In this document: piece by piece, positions 51,374-60,355 of the stretch
Layout of the letters: each line of letters starts with the position of its first letter
Position numbering within the stretch: position 1 is the first letter of the stretch
Assembly (NCBI RefSeq): GCF_002803515.1
Contig: NZ_PHQX01000001.1
Coordinates: forward strand, 2,418,001 to 2,482,000
Direction: 5' to 3'
Length of the DNA: 64,000 nucleotides
From: Stenotrophomonas lactitubi
GTDB taxonomy: Bacteria > Pseudomonadota > Gammaproteobacteria > Xanthomonadales > Xanthomonadaceae
Notes under the pieces: generated by a model
What the model was told of the DNA's origin: nothing
The model's input: only the letters and a program-made list of their open reading frames with translations
Databases searched by the model: none
Program-made: the position numbers and the translations under genes

Positions 51374-52810
51374 ATGGCTGAACAATTCGACGTCGTCGTC
51401 ATCGGTGCCGGCCCGGCCGGTTACCACGCTGCCATCCGCGCGGCCCAGCTTGGCCTGAAGACCGCCTGCATCGATGCAGCGCTGGGCAAGGACGGCAAGC
51501 CGGCCCTGGGTGGCACCTGCCTGCGCGTGGGCTGCATCCCGTCCAAGGCGCTGCTGGATTCCTCGCGCCAGTTCTGGAACATGGGCCACATCTTTGGCGA
51601 CCACGGCATCAGCTTCAAGGATGCCAAGATGGACGTCGAGGCGATGGTTGGCCGCAAGGACAAGATCGTCAAGCAGTTCACCGGCGGCATCGCCATGCTG
51701 TTCAAGGCCAACAAGGTCGCCGCCTATTACGGCTTCGGCGAACTGCAGCCGGGCAACGTGGTCAAGGTCACCCAGCATGACGGCTCGGTCGTCGAGCTGA
51801 AGGGCACCAACGTCATCATCGCCGCCGGTTCGGACTCGATCGAACTGCCGTTCGCCAAGTTCGACGGCGACACCATCGTCGACAACGTCGGCGGCCTGGA
51901 CTTCACCGAAGTGCCGGCGCGCCTGGCCGTGATCGGCGCCGGTGTGATCGGCCTGGAACTGGGCAGCGTGTGGAAGCGCCTGGGTTCGGAAGTGACCATC
52001 CTGGAAGCGCTGCCGGACTTCCTGGCAGCGGCTGATACCGAAGTGGCCAAGACCGCCGCCAAGGAATTCAAGAAGCAGGGCCTGGACATCCGCCTGGGTG
52101 CCAAGGTCTCCAAGGCCGAAGTGACCGGCAAGGGCAAGAAGAAGGAAGTCGCCCTGACCTACACCGACGCCGAAGGCGAGAAGTCGCTGGTGGTGGACAA
52201 GCTGCTGGTAGCCGTCGGCCGTCGCGCTGCCACCAAGGGCCTGCTGGCCGAAGGTACCGGCGTCAAGATCAACGAGCGTGGCCAGATCGAAGTCGACGCG
52301 CACTGCCACACCGGCGTCAACGGCGTCTGGGCGGTCGGTGACTGCGTGCGCGGCCCGATGCTGGCGCACAAGGGCTTCGAGGAAGGCATCGCGGTTGCCG
52401 AACTGATCGCCGGCCTGCCGGGCCACGTCAACTTCGACACCATTCCGTGGGTCATCTACACCGAGCCGGAGCTGGCCTGGGTCGGCAAGACCGAGCAGCA
52501 GCTGAAGGCCGAGGGCATTCCGTACAAGGCCGGCAGCTTCCCGTTCGCCGCCAACGGCCGTGCCGTGGCGATGATCGAGCCGGCAGGCTTCGTGAAGGTT
52601 CTGGCCCACGCCGAAACCGATCGCATCCTGGGCATGCACCTGGTCGGCGCCAATGTGTCCGAGCTGGTGCACGAAGGCGTGCTGACCATGGAGTTCAGCG
52701 GTTCGGCCGACGACCTGGCGCGCATCTGCCACGCCCACCCGTCGCTGTCGGAAGTGGTGCACGACGCGGCAATGGCCGTGAGCAAGCGCGCGATCCACAA
52801 GGCGAACTGA
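51374..52810 (+). CDS. lpdA: Dihydrolipoyl dehydrogenase (E3)
   Basis: 478 aa. FAD motif GAGPAGYHAAIRAAQLG at the N-terminus, redox cysteines in GGTCLRVGCIPSKALLDSS, NAD fold GAGVIGLELGSVWKRLG near residue 194, and His-Glu catalytic pair in CHAHPSLSEVVHDA. It reoxidises lipoyl of SucB. No lipoyl domain is fused, unlike the second E3 that xanthomonads often have with pyruvate dehydrogenase. Confidence 0.97.
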   Translation: MAEQFDVVVIGAGPAGYHAAIRAAQLGLKTACIDAALGKDGKPALGGTCLRVGCIPSKALLDSSRQFWNMGHIFGDHGISFKDAKMDVEAMVGRKDKIVKQFTGGIAMLFKANKVAAYYGFGELQPGNVVKVTQHDGSVVELKGTNVIIAAGSDSIELPFAKFDGDTIVDNVGGLDFTEVPARLAVIGAGVIGLELGSVWKRLGSEVTILEALPDFLAAADTEVAKTAAKEFKKQGLDIRLGAKVSKAEVTGKGKKKEVALTYTDAEGEKSLVVDKLLVAVGRRAATKGLLAEGTGVKINERGQIEVDAHCHTGVNGVWAVGDCVRGPMLAHKGFEEGIAVAELIAGLPGHVNFDTIPWVIYTEPELAWVGKTEQQLKAEGIPYKAGSFPFAANGRAVAMIEPAGFVKVLAHAETDRILGMHLVGANVSELVHEGVLTMEFSGSADDLARICHAHPSLSEVVHDAAMAVSKRAIHKAN

Positions 52811-52854
52811 TCCATCTGATGGTGCCGGCCGCTGGCTGGCATCCCCGGATGCTG

Positions 52855-52880
52855 AAAACCCCGCCTCGGCGGGGTTTTTT
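52855..52880 (+). terminator. Rho-independent terminator of suc operon
   Basis: AAAACCCCGC/GCGGGGTTTT with CTCG loop and T6 run, 45 bases after lpdA. Confidence 0.94.
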
Positions 52881-53087
52881 GTTGCACGATGACTGCAGCA
52901 CAAGGGCGGAGCCCATTGGCACTCGGCGCGTGGCAGGCAAGCGGTGTCACCCTCGCCCTCACACGGGCGTCGACCTCCAGTGCTGTAGGCTCAGCCCTGA
53001 GGTCGCGTTGCATCGCCAAGCCACGGATGCGCGACAGGTGGTGCTCCCGCACCTGCTCGTGGGGCTGCTCAGACAGTGGAGATCTCC

Positions 53088-53324
53088 ATGGAAAACGAAC
53101 GAATCGAGACCCGCGGCGAAGATGGCCGAAGAGTGTTGGTATTCAAGTTCTGGCCGCACTTCGACGCAACGATTCTTCCCGGCACAAGCCTGGTCGAAGG
53201 CCTGCCGACGTATGCGCTGGCAAACGGCAATTCGGTAACCTTCAACGGCGTGGATTTCGAAATCGCCGCTACCGGCGAAGAGCTGGTCCGGTCGTTGGCC
53301 ATCGCGCGACCGCCATCGGGCTGA
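53088..53324 (+). CDS. Small hypothetical protein
   Basis: 78 aa from ATG 53088 with GGAG six bases upstream; a GTG four codons earlier (53076) is possible. Acidic start, then FKFWPHFDATILPGTSLVEG and a hydrophilic body without signal or membrane segments. The 277 bases before it hold the lpdA terminator and no recognisable gene. No family recognised. Confidence 0.55.
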   Translation: MENERIETRGEDGRRVLVFKFWPHFDATILPGTSLVEGLPTYALANGNSVTFNGVDFEIAATGEELVRSLAIARPPSG

Positions 53325-53363
53325 TTCGTCTGATGCTGCTTGACCGAAGATCGGCCTCCTGCT

Positions 53364-53624
53364 TCAACGCTGCTGCGGGGTCCGTTTCCGGTCCGTGGCG
53401 TCCAGCTCTGGCGGATCGTCACAGATCCGGTGCTGGGCGATCACCTCACCCACCTTCCATTCCTTCACCACCCTGCAGCGTTCCTTCCCCACTTCCTTGT
53501 CGGTCGTTTTGACTTCCGCCTTGCCGGCAGCGTGCTGACGCTCAAGGTAGGCCGACGGCGGTTCCTTGGCCAAGGCCGGCGCCACCATCAGCAGCGCCAG
53601 CGTCGCGATGGCAAGCGGCCTCAT
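53364..53624 (-). CDS. Small exported protein of unknown function
   Basis: 86 aa from ATG 53624. Signal peptide residues 1-19 (MRPLAIATLALLMVAPALA) followed by a charged mature part with two cysteines (KERCRVV and HRICDD) that can form a disulfide. The ATG overlaps the stop of the preceding membrane protein gene (ATGA), so the two are coupled. The tail is rich in charged residues. No family recognised. Confidence 0.65.
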   Translation of the reverse strand: MRPLAIATLALLMVAPALAKEPPSAYLERQHAAGKAEVKTTDKEVGKERCRVVKEWKVGEVIAQHRICDDPPELDATDRKRTPQQR

Positions 53625-53839
53625 GCCGTCACCGCGCCGCGGCCACCACCCAGCAACCGTGCCGGCAGCATGAACAGCGCGCGCAGGAAGGCGAACAGCG
53701 CCGAGAACGTGATGCCGACCAGGCGGAACGGCAGGCTCAGCAGCCACACGAACGGCCAGGCCACCAACGCCAGGATCGCCAACGGCCAGCACAGCACGAA
53801 CAGCAGGCACCACACACCGAGCGCGAACAAGGTCTTCAT
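53621..53839 (-). CDS. Small inner-membrane protein
   Basis: 72 aa from ATG 53839 with GGGAG upstream. Almost entirely hydrophobic: about residues 4-32 and 33-58 form two tryptophan- and leucine-rich spans, then a basic Arg/Gly end. Coupled to the small exported protein by a four-base overlap. No family recognised. Confidence 0.65.
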   Translation of the reverse strand: MKTLFALGVWCLLFVLCWPLAILALVAWPFVWLLSLPFRLVGITFSALFAFLRALFMLPARLLGGGRGAVTA

Positions 53840-53970
53840 CACAGGCTCCCTCGGCGGCACCCCGCCGCCTGTCGTCACCTTGGCGCCCTGCCCCAGCCCG
53901 GGCAAACGGTTTGCGACGAAACCCGGCTGGGGGCGATGAAACCGTTCGATCTGCGCCCTGCCTCTGCCCG

Positions 53971-54025
53971 GTAGCGCCGGGCCATGCCCGGCGGGTTGCA
54001 TGAGTGTGCGGACCAAGGTCCGCAC
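53971..54025. repeat. SMAG-like pair
   Basis: GTAGCGCCGGGC/GCCCGGCG begins at 53971; GTGCGGACC..GGTCCGCAC (54006-54025) follows, with a half-copy GAGGTCCGCACC at 54034. They lie upstream of the small membrane protein and after phoD. Confidence 0.75.
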
Positions 54026-54050
54026 CCACCGAGGAGGTCCGCACCCGCCA

Positions 54051-55640
54051 TTACACCGGCACGGCCCCCGGGCGACCGTGGCTCACCTGGAACCGGGCGG
54101 CCGTGCGAACTTCCGCATCGCGCCGCAGCACGCTGTCGGCGAAGCGCAGTTCCGCGTCCACGGTCTGCCGGTTCAACTGCAGCTTCCACCAGCCACGCCG
54201 GTCGCCATCGAAATAACGGATGTGCGGATTCTGCGGGATCGACGGGCCGTAGTACGGGCCATACGGCGTGTCATCGCCACCGCTGCTGATCGCCGGGGCG
54301 ATGAACTCGGTGGCGATCACCGGCGCGTCCGCGGCATCGAAATCCAGTTTCAGGTCATTGACGAACGTGGAGTGCCAGTCGCCGCCCAGTACGATGGCGT
54401 TGCCCTCCCCCCCGGCCTGCATCGCCTGCAGCAAGCGCTTGCGGGCGGCCGGGTAACCATCCCAGGCGTCGTTCCAGAAACGTTCGCGCGGCGTGCCCTG
54501 CTCCAACCGCAACTGCGCCATCAGCAGCTGCTGCACCACCACGTTCCAGCGTGTTCCCGCCGCGGCCGCCATCGACTGCGCGAACCAGGCCTCCTGCCCC
54601 ACGCCGAGCATGCTCATGCGCGGATCCAGCGCCGCTTCACAGCGTGGCGATTCGCCGACGCCGCAGGGATTGGCCGGACGGAACTGACGGCAATCCAGCA
54701 ACGTCAGCTGGGCCAGGTCGCCGTAGCGCAGGCGGCGGTGCACGCGCAGGCCACCGTTGCCGGCCGGCGTGCTACGCATCGGCAGGTGTTCGTAGAACGC
54801 GCGGTACGCAGCGGCACGACGAACGATGAAGTCCTCGGTCGGCACGTCGCTCTTTTCCGGATGGATCCCGGAATAATCGTTCTGCACTTCGTGGTCGTCC
54901 CAGATCACCGCGAAGGCGTGCGCGGCGTGCGCAGCCTGCAGGTCCGGGTCGAGCTTGTACAGCGCGTACTGGTCGCGATAACGCTCCAGGCTGAGCGTTT
55001 CACCGCTGAAGCGCTGTGCATCCAGGGTGCTGCCACGGGCGTTCTGCAACGGGCTGTATTCGTACAGGTAGTCACCGGCATGCAGCACCAGATCGACATC
55101 GCTGCGGGCGATATCCGCCAGTACCGGGTAGTAGCCGCTGTTCCAGGCCTGGCAGGTACACAGCGCCAGCCGCAGCTGCTGCAACTGCGCATCCGGCAGC
55201 GGCGCGGTGCGGAAATGCCCGACCGGACTCTCCTCGCCGCCGTCGCAGGCGAATCGATAGTAGTAATCGCACCCCGGGCGCAGGCCGGTCACTTCCACGT
55301 GCACCGAATGGGCCAGCTCCGGCACGGCCGCCGCCACGCCACGCTGCACCAGCCGACGCATCGCCGGATCTTCGGCAATGAACCAGCGCACCGGGATCGC
55401 GCGCGACGGCATGCCGCCGCCGTTGAGGGGATCCGGTGCGAGACGCGTCCACAGCACCGCGCCCTGCGGATCCGGATCACCCGCGGCGATGCCGAGGGTG
55501 AACGGATCGCGCCCCAGTCGTGGCCGCGGACCGGTGGCGGCTACGCCAGGCATGGCCGCCAGTGCGATCGCCGCTCCGGTCCCCTGCCAGGCCAGGCGCA
55601 GCAGACGACGACGGGTTTCCGGATCGGCGATGCGCTTCAT
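54051..55640 (-). CDS. phoD: Alkaline phosphatase D / phosphodiesterase (PhoD family), Tat-exported
   Basis: 529 aa. The start (RRRLLRLAWQGTGAAIALAA) has a twin-arginine signal layout. N-terminal Ig-like domain, then the PhoD core with VLHAGDYLYEY, IWDDHEVQNDYSG and GGDWHSTFVNDLK as metal ligands. It hydrolyses phosphate mono- or diesters outside the cytoplasmic membrane, typically under phosphate starvation. ATG overlaps the TonB receptor stop by one base, so both are in one operon under the Pho-like promoter. Confidence 0.93.
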   Translation of the reverse strand: MKRIADPETRRRLLRLAWQGTGAAIALAAMPGVAATGPRPRLGRDPFTLGIAAGDPDPQGAVLWTRLAPDPLNGGGMPSRAIPVRWFIAEDPAMRRLVQRGVAAAVPELAHSVHVEVTGLRPGCDYYYRFACDGGEESPVGHFRTAPLPDAQLQQLRLALCTCQAWNSGYYPVLADIARSDVDLVLHAGDYLYEYSPLQNARGSTLDAQRFSGETLSLERYRDQYALYKLDPDLQAAHAAHAFAVIWDDHEVQNDYSGIHPEKSDVPTEDFIVRRAAAYRAFYEHLPMRSTPAGNGGLRVHRRLRYGDLAQLTLLDCRQFRPANPCGVGESPRCEAALDPRMSMLGVGQEAWFAQSMAAAAGTRWNVVVQQLLMAQLRLEQGTPRERFWNDAWDGYPAARKRLLQAMQAGGEGNAIVLGGDWHSTFVNDLKLDFDAADAPVIATEFIAPAISSGGDDTPYGPYYGPSIPQNPHIRYFDGDRRGWWKLQLNRQTVDAELRFADSVLRRDAEVRTAARFQVSHGRPGAVPV

Positions 55641-57883
55641 CAGAAGCGCACGGTTGCGGTGGCCATCACCTGCCGCGGCGCACCGACCTGCATGGTCGCC
55701 AGGCTGCGGGTCGGATCAGCGGCGTAGGTGCCGTTGGTGTTGATGGTCGCCAGATACTGCTTGTCGGCCAGGTTGGTCAGGTTCAGCGCCAGGGTCAGGT
55801 TCTGCGCCGGGCCGAGTTTGCCCACGTCATAGGCCACCGACGCATTGATCAGCCAGTAGCTCGGCACGGAGACGTCATTGGTGTAGGTCACGTAGCGCTT
55901 GCCTACGTGGTTGGCCGCCAGGCGCAGGTCCCACGGGCCCGGCGTCCACGCCAGCGTACTGGCGAACATCCATTCCGGCGTGTCGACCGTCTTCTTGCCG
56001 CGGGTCGGCACCACACCGTTGTTGACGTAGTCGTTGTCGTAGCTGCTGTCATTCCACGACAGCGCATTGGACCAGACCAGGTCCTGCATCGGCTTCAGCT
56101 GCAGGGTCGCCTCGGCACCGCGGCTGGTGACCGAGCCGACGTTGGAGTACAGCGCCGGGCAACCCAGGATGCCGACGCACTGGGCGATGGCCAGCAGGCG
56201 GTTGTCGAACTTGACGTCGTACACCGCGACCGAGGCTTCATACCCACGGCCGTAGCCGCGCCAGCCCAGTTCGATGGTGCGCGATTGTTCCGGCTTCAGG
56301 TCCTTGGCACTGGCATCGAACGCCACCTGCGGAACATTGAACGGACTGCCCACGCCCAGCGCATAGGCCGCGATGTTCTTCGCATAGGAACCGAAGATTT
56401 CATTGCGCTCGTCCAGCTTGAAGTTGAAGCCGGCCTGCGGCAGCAGCCCCTTCTTCGCGGTCAGGCTGCTGTTGCTGGCGTAGCTGCCCAGCGGCGTGCG
56501 CACGCTGGTGCGGGTATTGGGCGACTTGGCGCCGACGTCGATGGTCAGGCGGTCATCGAACAGGCGGAAGCGGTCCTGCACGTAGAACTGACGGGTGATG
56601 GTGGTGTAGCGCTGGTGCCACACGCGCTGGTCCGGGTTGCGCAGGAAGAAGTCGTCGGTGATCGGCCCATCGATGTAGTAGAAGTTGCGCTGCACGCTGT
56701 GGCCGTTGTCTTCGTACCACAGGCCCCCTTCCAGCTCATGGCCACCCACGTTCCAGGTGAACGCCGAGGTCACGCCGGTGCGGTCGATCGCATATTCGGT
56801 GGTTCGGATCGAGATCGGAATCTCGCGGCTGGTGCCCGGGTTGGACGGATTGGACGGGCTGAACCAGTGGCCCTGACCGCGGTTGCTGTGGTTGTAGACG
56901 TTGACCTTCAGGCGCATCGTCTCGTTGAGGCCGAAGTCACCGGCGATGCTGGAGACATCATCGTTGCGCAGGCCGTGACCCGAGTAGTACGCATCCCACG
57001 GGCTGTTGACGCCGCCGCTGTACTGGCCACGCGCAGCGGCCAGGGCACGGTTCCAGTCCGGCGCATAGTTGTCCCAGTTCCAGCCCAGGCGATCGATCAT
57101 CTCCAGCGACAGGTCCTGGTAATCGGCCTCAACCCGGCGCGAGGCGTTGAACAGCGCGGTGATGCGGCTGTCGACGCCGAAGTTGTAGGTCGCCTTGCCG
57201 TTGAACTGCTTGAGTTCATGCGAGCCCTTGCCCTTCCACTTGTCGCTCTCCGAATACGCACCGGACAGGTAGGCGGCGAAGCCCTGGTGTTCGCCGGTTT
57301 CCAGGCGGGCATAGCTGCGGCGTGCGCTGTCACTGCCCAGGCTCTGCGCCAGCACGACACCGTACTCGGTGGAGGGATCGATGGAATAGAACTGGAACAC
57401 GCCGCCCAGGTTGCTGGTCGACGGCGTACCCAGCGCGCCGATGCCGGTGGAGACCTCGGCACCGCCCAGGTTCTCGCTGATCACCGCGCGGCTGATGTGC
57501 AGGCCGTTGCTGTTGCCATAACTCATGTTGCCCAGCGGGATGCCATCGAGCGTGTAGCCCAGGCGGTTCTGGTTGAAGCCGCGCAGGCTGATGCTGGTGG
57601 ACCACTCGTAGGCACCGGTGGCGTCGGCCGATTCGAAATGCACGCCCGGCTTGCTGGCCAGCAGCTTCAGTGGGTTGGCGCCGGGTGGCAGCACCTTCAT
57701 GTCCTCGGCGGTCACGCGCTGGACCTGGCGTGCCTCGCCCCGGCCGATCACCGAGACCGAATCCAGGGTAGTGGCCGACTGTGCGTCGACGGCAGGAGCG
57801 GTTTCAGCGGCGGCCAGCGAAGGCAGTGAGGCACAGACCAGCAGGGCCAGCAGATTGCGGCGAAGCGGAGCATGGCAAGACAT
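55640..57883 (-). CDS. TonB-dependent outer-membrane receptor
   Basis: 747 aa from ATG 57883 with AAGGAAT upstream. Signal peptide residues 1-26 (ends SLAAAE). Plug domain about 45-160 with the TonB-box region near 40-46 (LDSVSVIG) and SISLRGFNQNRLGYTLDGIP; the barrel follows and ends with the aromatic RF (ATATVRF). Expected ligand is a phosphorylated organic compound, inferred from the coupled phoD; a siderophore receptor cannot be excluded. Confidence 0.93.
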   Translation of the reverse strand: MSCHAPLRRNLLALLVCASLPSLAAAETAPAVDAQSATTLDSVSVIGRGEARQVQRVTAEDMKVLPPGANPLKLLASKPGVHFESADATGAYEWSTSISLRGFNQNRLGYTLDGIPLGNMSYGNSNGLHISRAVISENLGGAEVSTGIGALGTPSTSNLGGVFQFYSIDPSTEYGVVLAQSLGSDSARRSYARLETGEHQGFAAYLSGAYSESDKWKGKGSHELKQFNGKATYNFGVDSRITALFNASRRVEADYQDLSLEMIDRLGWNWDNYAPDWNRALAAARGQYSGGVNSPWDAYYSGHGLRNDDVSSIAGDFGLNETMRLKVNVYNHSNRGQGHWFSPSNPSNPGTSREIPISIRTTEYAIDRTGVTSAFTWNVGGHELEGGLWYEDNGHSVQRNFYYIDGPITDDFFLRNPDQRVWHQRYTTITRQFYVQDRFRLFDDRLTIDVGAKSPNTRTSVRTPLGSYASNSSLTAKKGLLPQAGFNFKLDERNEIFGSYAKNIAAYALGVGSPFNVPQVAFDASAKDLKPEQSRTIELGWRGYGRGYEASVAVYDVKFDNRLLAIAQCVGILGCPALYSNVGSVTSRGAEATLQLKPMQDLVWSNALSWNDSSYDNDYVNNGVVPTRGKKTVDTPEWMFASTLAWTPGPWDLRLAANHVGKRYVTYTNDVSVPSYWLINASVAYDVGKLGPAQNLTLALNLTNLADKQYLATINTNGTYAADPTRSLATMQVGAPRQVMATATVRF

Positions 57884-57943
57884 GGGGATTCCTTGGGCGC
57901 GCTGGACGCCGAAGGGCGGCGTCAAAAGAGCAGCAGCGGCGGA

Positions 57944-57977
57944 ATCGTAGAAGCGTTGCGTTACATGTCATTTACAC
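57944..57977 (-). promoter_or_regulatory. Candidate Pho box and -10 of receptor-phoD operon
   Basis: On the minus strand GTGTAAATGACATGTAAC (57977-57960) holds TGTAA direct repeats 11 bases apart, the spacing of Pho-box half-sites, and 10 bases later TACGAT (57949-57944) fits a -10. TGTAA variants deviate from TGTCA, so PhoB binding is inferred from spacing and from the phosphatase gene it would control. Confidence 0.5.
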
Positions 57978-58035
57978 GCCACATACGGATTTTTGGCGAT
58001 CCGGATGGATTACATGACGTCGCGCGCCCGAACGG

Positions 58036-58061
58036 AAAGAGCCGAGCATGGGCTTGGCTCT
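58036..58061. repeat. SMAG-like element, degenerate head
   Basis: AGAGCCGAGC, ATGG and GCTTGGCTCTAC with one G-T mismatch in the stem; the plus-strand GTAG head has changed to GAAA while the minus-strand GTAG is intact. Between the TonB receptor and dnaB. Confidence 0.7.
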
Positions 58062-58084
58062 ACAGGGCACGCCGGAATCATCGG

Positions 58085-59515
58085 TTATTCGAACGAACCG
58101 ACCGAGTCGTGGGCCAGGTTGTCGAAACGGGTGTACTCGCCGAAGAACTTCAGTTTGCACGAGCCGGTGGGGCCACCACGGTGCTTGCCGATGATGATCT
58201 CGGCCAGGCCCTTGTCCGGCGAATTTTCCTTGTTGTAGTAATCGTCGCGGTAGATGAAGACGATCATGTCCGCATCCTGCTCGATTGCGCCCGATTCGCG
58301 AAGGTCGGCCATCACCGGGCGCTTGTCGGTACGCGTTTCCAGCGAGCGGTTGAGCTGGGACAGCGCGATGACCGGCACGTGCAGTTCCTTGGCCAGGCCC
58401 TTCAACGAACGCGAGATCTCGGAAATTTCGGTCGCGCGGTTTTCGCTGTTGCCCGGCACGCTCATCAGCTGCAGGTAGTCGATCACGATCAGGCCCAGGT
58501 CGTGCTCGCGCTTGAGGCGGCGGCACTTGGAACGCAGGATCTCCGGCGACACGCCCGGCGTATCGTCGATGAAGATCTTGGTTTCCTTCAGCATCTTGAT
58601 CGCACCGGTCACCCGGCTCCAGTCCTCGTCCTCCAGCTGGCCGGTACGCAGGCGCTGCGCGTTGATGCGGCCATTGGAGGAGATCAGGCGCATCGCCAGC
58701 TGCGATGCGGACATTTCCATCGAGAACACCGCCACGCCCTTCTTCGACTTGATCGCCGCGTACTCGGCGATGTTCAGGGCGAAGGTGGTCTTGCCCATCG
58801 CAGGACGCGCGGCAAGGATGATCAGGTCGGTCGGCTGCAGGCCGGCGGTCATCGCATCGAAATCGGTGTAGCCGGTCGGCAGGCCGGTGATGTTGCCGCC
58901 ATTCTCGAAGCGGTTGCGCAGCTCTTCGAACGCGTCCTTCAACGCACCGGGCATGGCCACGAAGTCGGTACGGCCGCGCGCGCCCTGTTCGGCAATGGCG
59001 AACACGCTCTTTTCCGCAGCGGACAGCAGCTCGCTGCTGTCGCGGCCCTCGGGCTGGAAACCATCGTTGACGATGTCGGTGCCGACCTGGATCAGCTGCC
59101 GCAGCACCGCCTTGTCGCGCACGATCTCCGCATAGGCCACGATGTTGGCCGCCGACGGCGTGGTGCTGGCCAGTTCGATCAGATAGGCGCCATCGCCCAC
59201 CAGCTCCATCTTGCCCTGCGATTCGAACCACTCGCCCAGGGTCACCGCATCGAACGGGCGCTCGCGCTCGGACAGCTCGCGGATCGCCCGGTAGATCATC
59301 TGGTGGTCGCGGCGGTAGAAGTCACCCTCGGTCAGCTGGTCGTTGACCCGGTCGTAGGCGTCCGGTGCCAGCATCAGGCCGCCCAGCACCGCCTGTTCGG
59401 CCTCCACCGAGTGCGGCGGCACGCGCAACTGGTCGATACGCGATTCATCGCGATCGCGATCGAAGCCTTCGCCGCGCTCTCTGCGGTTGGAACGGAAGCC
59501 GGAACGGGCGGACAT
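58085..59515 (-). CDS. dnaB: Replicative DNA helicase
   Basis: 476 aa from ATG 59515. N-terminal domain about 30-130 (PPHSVEAEQAVLGGLML), then the RecA-like motor with Walker A ARPAMGKTTFALN near residue 225 and the conserved IVIDYLQLM Walker B. The hexameric helicase unwinds DNA at the replication fork. An arginine-rich 25-residue head precedes the usual start. It is separate from the rpsF-rpsR-rplI operon, although in some bacteria dnaB follows rplI. Confidence 0.96.
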   Translation of the reverse strand: MSARSGFRSNRRERGEGFDRDRDESRIDQLRVPPHSVEAEQAVLGGLMLAPDAYDRVNDQLTEGDFYRRDHQMIYRAIRELSERERPFDAVTLGEWFESQGKMELVGDGAYLIELASTTPSAANIVAYAEIVRDKAVLRQLIQVGTDIVNDGFQPEGRDSSELLSAAEKSVFAIAEQGARGRTDFVAMPGALKDAFEELRNRFENGGNITGLPTGYTDFDAMTAGLQPTDLIILAARPAMGKTTFALNIAEYAAIKSKKGVAVFSMEMSASQLAMRLISSNGRINAQRLRTGQLEDEDWSRVTGAIKMLKETKIFIDDTPGVSPEILRSKCRRLKREHDLGLIVIDYLQLMSVPGNSENRATEISEISRSLKGLAKELHVPVIALSQLNRSLETRTDKRPVMADLRESGAIEQDADMIVFIYRDDYYNKENSPDKGLAEIIIGKHRGGPTGSCKLKFFGEYTRFDNLAHDSVGSFE

Positions 59516-59660
59516 GCTGCGGTGTTTCCTGCGAAAGGGGCCAGACCAGTGTAGGCATGCGCCGACCCCGGCGGCCATGGACAAATCTGTGGATAAGCCG
59601 TGGAAGAACGGGGGATATCCGCCTGAGCCTGTCCAGACTGGCACGGAGGCGTCGCATTGC

Positions 59661-59690
59661 CTGCGACGGGCGTCGTTGCGACGCCCGCAG
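59661..59690. terminator. Hairpin in dnaB-reductase gap
   Basis: CGGGCGTCG/CGACGCCCG, a 9-bp perfect stem with TTG loop plus flanking CTG/CAG pairs. On the minus strand it follows the reductase stop by about 39 bases; no T run, so terminator strength is uncertain. Confidence 0.5.
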
Positions 59691-59728
59691 CGGAGCATTA
59701 TCGCAGATGGCGACCGCGGCCGCTGGCG

Positions 59729-60289
59729 TCAATCGCCCTTGGCATGTACCGCGATCAGCGCCAGGAACCGGTCCACATAGCCCTGCAGGAATTTCTGCGT
59801 GCCCTCATTGTGGATCGTGCCGTCGGCATCGATCAGGCCATCCTTGAAGTGGATGAACGCCTCGGGCTGGCCAAGCACGTGCATGTCCAGGAAGGCCAGG
59901 CTGTTGCGCAGGTGCTGCTGGGCCACCGCCGTGCCGATCTGGCCGAGGGAGGCGCCGATCACGGCCGCTGGCTTGCCGGCGAAGGCGCTGTCGCCGTAGG
60001 GGCGCGAGCCGATGTCGATCGCATTCTTCAACACACCGGGCACGGAACGGTTGTACTCAGGGGTAACGAACAGCACGGCGTCGGCGGCACGCACCTGGTC
60101 TTTCAGGCGCGTGCCCTGCGCCGGGTAGCTGGCGTCGAAATCCTGGTCGTACAGCGGCAGGTCGCCGATCTGCACGTACTGGAAGCGCGCCTTGTCACCG
60201 GCCAGCTTCTCCAGCGCGTGCGCCAGCTTGCGGTTGCAGGACTCTTTGCGCAGGCTGCCGACGAAAACGGCAATGGTGGGGACGGACAT
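59729..60289 (-). CDS. NADPH-dependent FMN reductase / quinone reductase family
   Basis: 186 aa from ATG 60289 with GAGGAG upstream; a longer reading to 60346 includes this ribosome binding site and is rejected. The flavodoxin-like fold has the FMN loop GSLRKESCNRKL and PEYNRSVPGVLKN typical of ChrR/YieF-type proteins. It reduces quinones, azo compounds or chromate with NAD(P)H; the natural substrate is not clear. Single-gene unit. Confidence 0.9.
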   Translation of the reverse strand: MSVPTIAVFVGSLRKESCNRKLAHALEKLAGDKARFQYVQIGDLPLYDQDFDASYPAQGTRLKDQVRAADAVLFVTPEYNRSVPGVLKNAIDIGSRPYGDSAFAGKPAAVIGASLGQIGTAVAQQHLRNSLAFLDMHVLGQPEAFIHFKDGLIDADGTIHNEGTQKFLQGYVDRFLALIAVHAKGD

Positions 60290-60355
60290 CAGGACATACT
60301 CCTCACGGTGCGGAAGAGCCAGCCTAGCGGCCGCGCCCTTCCCCACCGGTGAAGA

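Noticed and set aside
55520..57829. 769-codon plus-strand frame across phoD and the TonB receptor
   Set aside because: It spans two real minus-strand genes in one antisense frame and has no family features.
59516..59728. dnaB as part of the rpsF-rpsR-rplI operon
   Set aside because: In this window dnaB is about 57 kb away from rpsF and has other neighbours, so only general co-occurrence in other bacteria would suggest the link.
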